The notes below the pieces were generated by a model. That model had not been told where the DNA came from. It ran no database searches and saw nothing but the letters and a program-made list of their open reading frames with translations. 64,000 nucleotides of DNA. Origin: Robiginitalea myxolifaciens (GTDB taxonomy: Bacteria; Bacteroidota; Bacteroidia; Flavobacteriales; Flavobacteriaceae). The position numbers and the translations under genes were made by a program. Positions 63,478 to 64,000 of this stretch are shown here, piece after piece. Numbering within the stretch: the first letter of the stretch is position 1; each line of letters starts with the position of its first letter. Location of the stretch: NCBI RefSeq assembly GCF_900115205.1, contig NZ_FOYQ01000002.1:496001-560000 (forward strand), given 5' to 3'.

Positions 63478-64000
63478 ATGCGTACTTATTTGCGGCTATC
63501 GCTCCTTTGTATTTTGTTGGCCTTTCCTGTTTTTGCGCAGGGGCAAACTAACGGAACAATAACCCTGGCATGGGATACGTCGGCTTCCATGGCCGATAAT
63601 GAACCCATCTACGCCTTTCGCTACCTTGATGGCGTTTTTGCTTCAAATCCAAATACCGGGGTCAGGCTACTGGAATTCAATACCGGGGTGAAAGAAACCA
63701 ATTTTCGGGTTTCCGATGGGGATTGGTCAACCTTAAAAGACTATCTGAAAGATCTGAAGTACGACGGTATCGCGCTATACGGGATACTATCCGACTACCT
63801 GGGGACAGAAGCTACCTATATCTACACGGACGGTGATCTGTTACTGGAAGGCGATAAACTGGCCGTTGAAGTCGGGAACGTCATTATGAGCCGGGCTACC
63901 GGAGAATCCCAACGCTGGTTAGAGCGGGCCGCTTTGATCTATCGGGGGGAATACGTACAACTTAAACCCAAAGATTCTGAAATCAATGCTAGTTCCGGAG
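63478..64000 (+). CDS. Secreted VWA-like protein (3' truncated)
   Basis: The frame is open from ATG 63478 to the window end (174 codons). A signal peptide (about 1-20, ...LLAFPVFAQ) is followed by LAWDTSASMADN, a MIDAS-like DxSxS, then short strands EFNTGVKETNF, YDGIALYGILSDY and TYIYTDGDLL that fit a VWA fold. I recall flavobacterial TonB-dependent or carboxypeptidase-regulatory proteins that start in this way, so the missing part may include a CarboxypepD_reg or barrel domain. It follows the other VWA gene after a terminator. A 7-of-8 -7 element (TATCTTTA, 63451-63458) lies upstream. Confidence 0.75.
   Translation, partial: MRTYLRLSLLCILLAFPVFAQGQTNGTITLAWDTSASMADNEPIYAFRYLDGVFASNPNTGVRLLEFNTGVKETNFRVSDGDWSTLKDYLKDLKYDGIALYGILSDYLGTEATYIYTDGDLLLEGDKLAVEVGNVIMSRATGESQRWLERAALIYRGEYVQLKPKDSEINASSG

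Overview
The window looks like chromosomal DNA of a marine Bacteroidota bacterium, most likely a Flavobacteriaceae member of moderate GC (roughly half G+C by eye). The basis is the TAnnTTTG-type -7 promoter elements, the scarcity of strong Shine-Dalgarno sites, a TamB/TsaD divergent pair, an LptD of flavobacterial type, bacillithiol synthase BshA, SusC-like protein segments and paired 4Fe-4S oxidoreductases. No rRNA, tRNA, CRISPR array, insertion sequence or phage gene was seen. No gene-free stretch exceeds about 250 bases.

Bases 1-24,800 hold an exopolysaccharide/O-antigen type locus. A truncated secreted PKD/beta-helix protein ends at a strong terminator (2378-2408). Then come GDP-L-fucose synthesis (gmd, fcl), a Wzx-type flippase, acetyl- and glycosyltransferases, a reverse-strand fucosyltransferase-like gene, a sulfotransferase, a Wzy/ligase-like membrane protein and two GT-B glycosyltransferases. 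After a second terminator (13495-13546) a UDP-N-acetyl-L-fucosamine block follows (capE, a cupin gene, capF, capG, WbuB-like transferase). The last block has an initiating sugar-phosphate transferase, a PurN-like formyltransferase, a GT4, a FemAB-like acyltransferase, a GT-A enzyme, an Fmt-like formyltransferase and a PIG-L deacetylase, ending at a bidirectional terminator (24761-24794). The inferred product is a Wzx/Wzy-type glycan with L-fucose and L-FucNAc that may be sulfated, acetylated and N-acylated or N-formylated.

Bases 24,800-33,150 are on the minus strand: an OmpA-family porin, then a PAPS operon cysQ - tandem DUF2061 - cysC - cysD - MBOAT acyltransferase - SGNH protein - cysN. The O-acylation pair is wedged between the two sulfurylase subunits. 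PAPS made here would feed the sulfotransferase of the glycan locus.

Bases 33,150-42,540 form a minus-strand run headed by an N-acetylmuramoyl-L-alanine amidase, followed by an MCE protein, two Fe-S oxidoreductases, an uncharacterised 160-residue protein, a GH3/beta-lactamase fusion and bshA. The amidase and the divergent lptD appear to have interlocked promoters near 42,500-42,590.

Bases 42,540-58,300 are envelope and core genes: lptD-ridA; a pfkA-gapA-BadF-type kinase operon with a 16-base palindrome upstream; a very long tamB without a normal start codon for its membrane anchor; then tsaD, a TfoX-N protein, rsmE, a DUF4159 protein, an AI-2E family transporter and a PG_1098-type methyltransferase. 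Bases 58,300-64,000 carry a Tat-exported Gfo/Idh/MocA oxidoreductase, two lipoproteins (VanX-like dipeptidase, alpha/beta hydrolase), a VWA protein fused to a SusC-like N-terminus, and the start of a second VWA-like secreted protein.

Family assignments come from reading motifs, not from database searches. Substrate assignments of glycosyltransferases are inferences from context.
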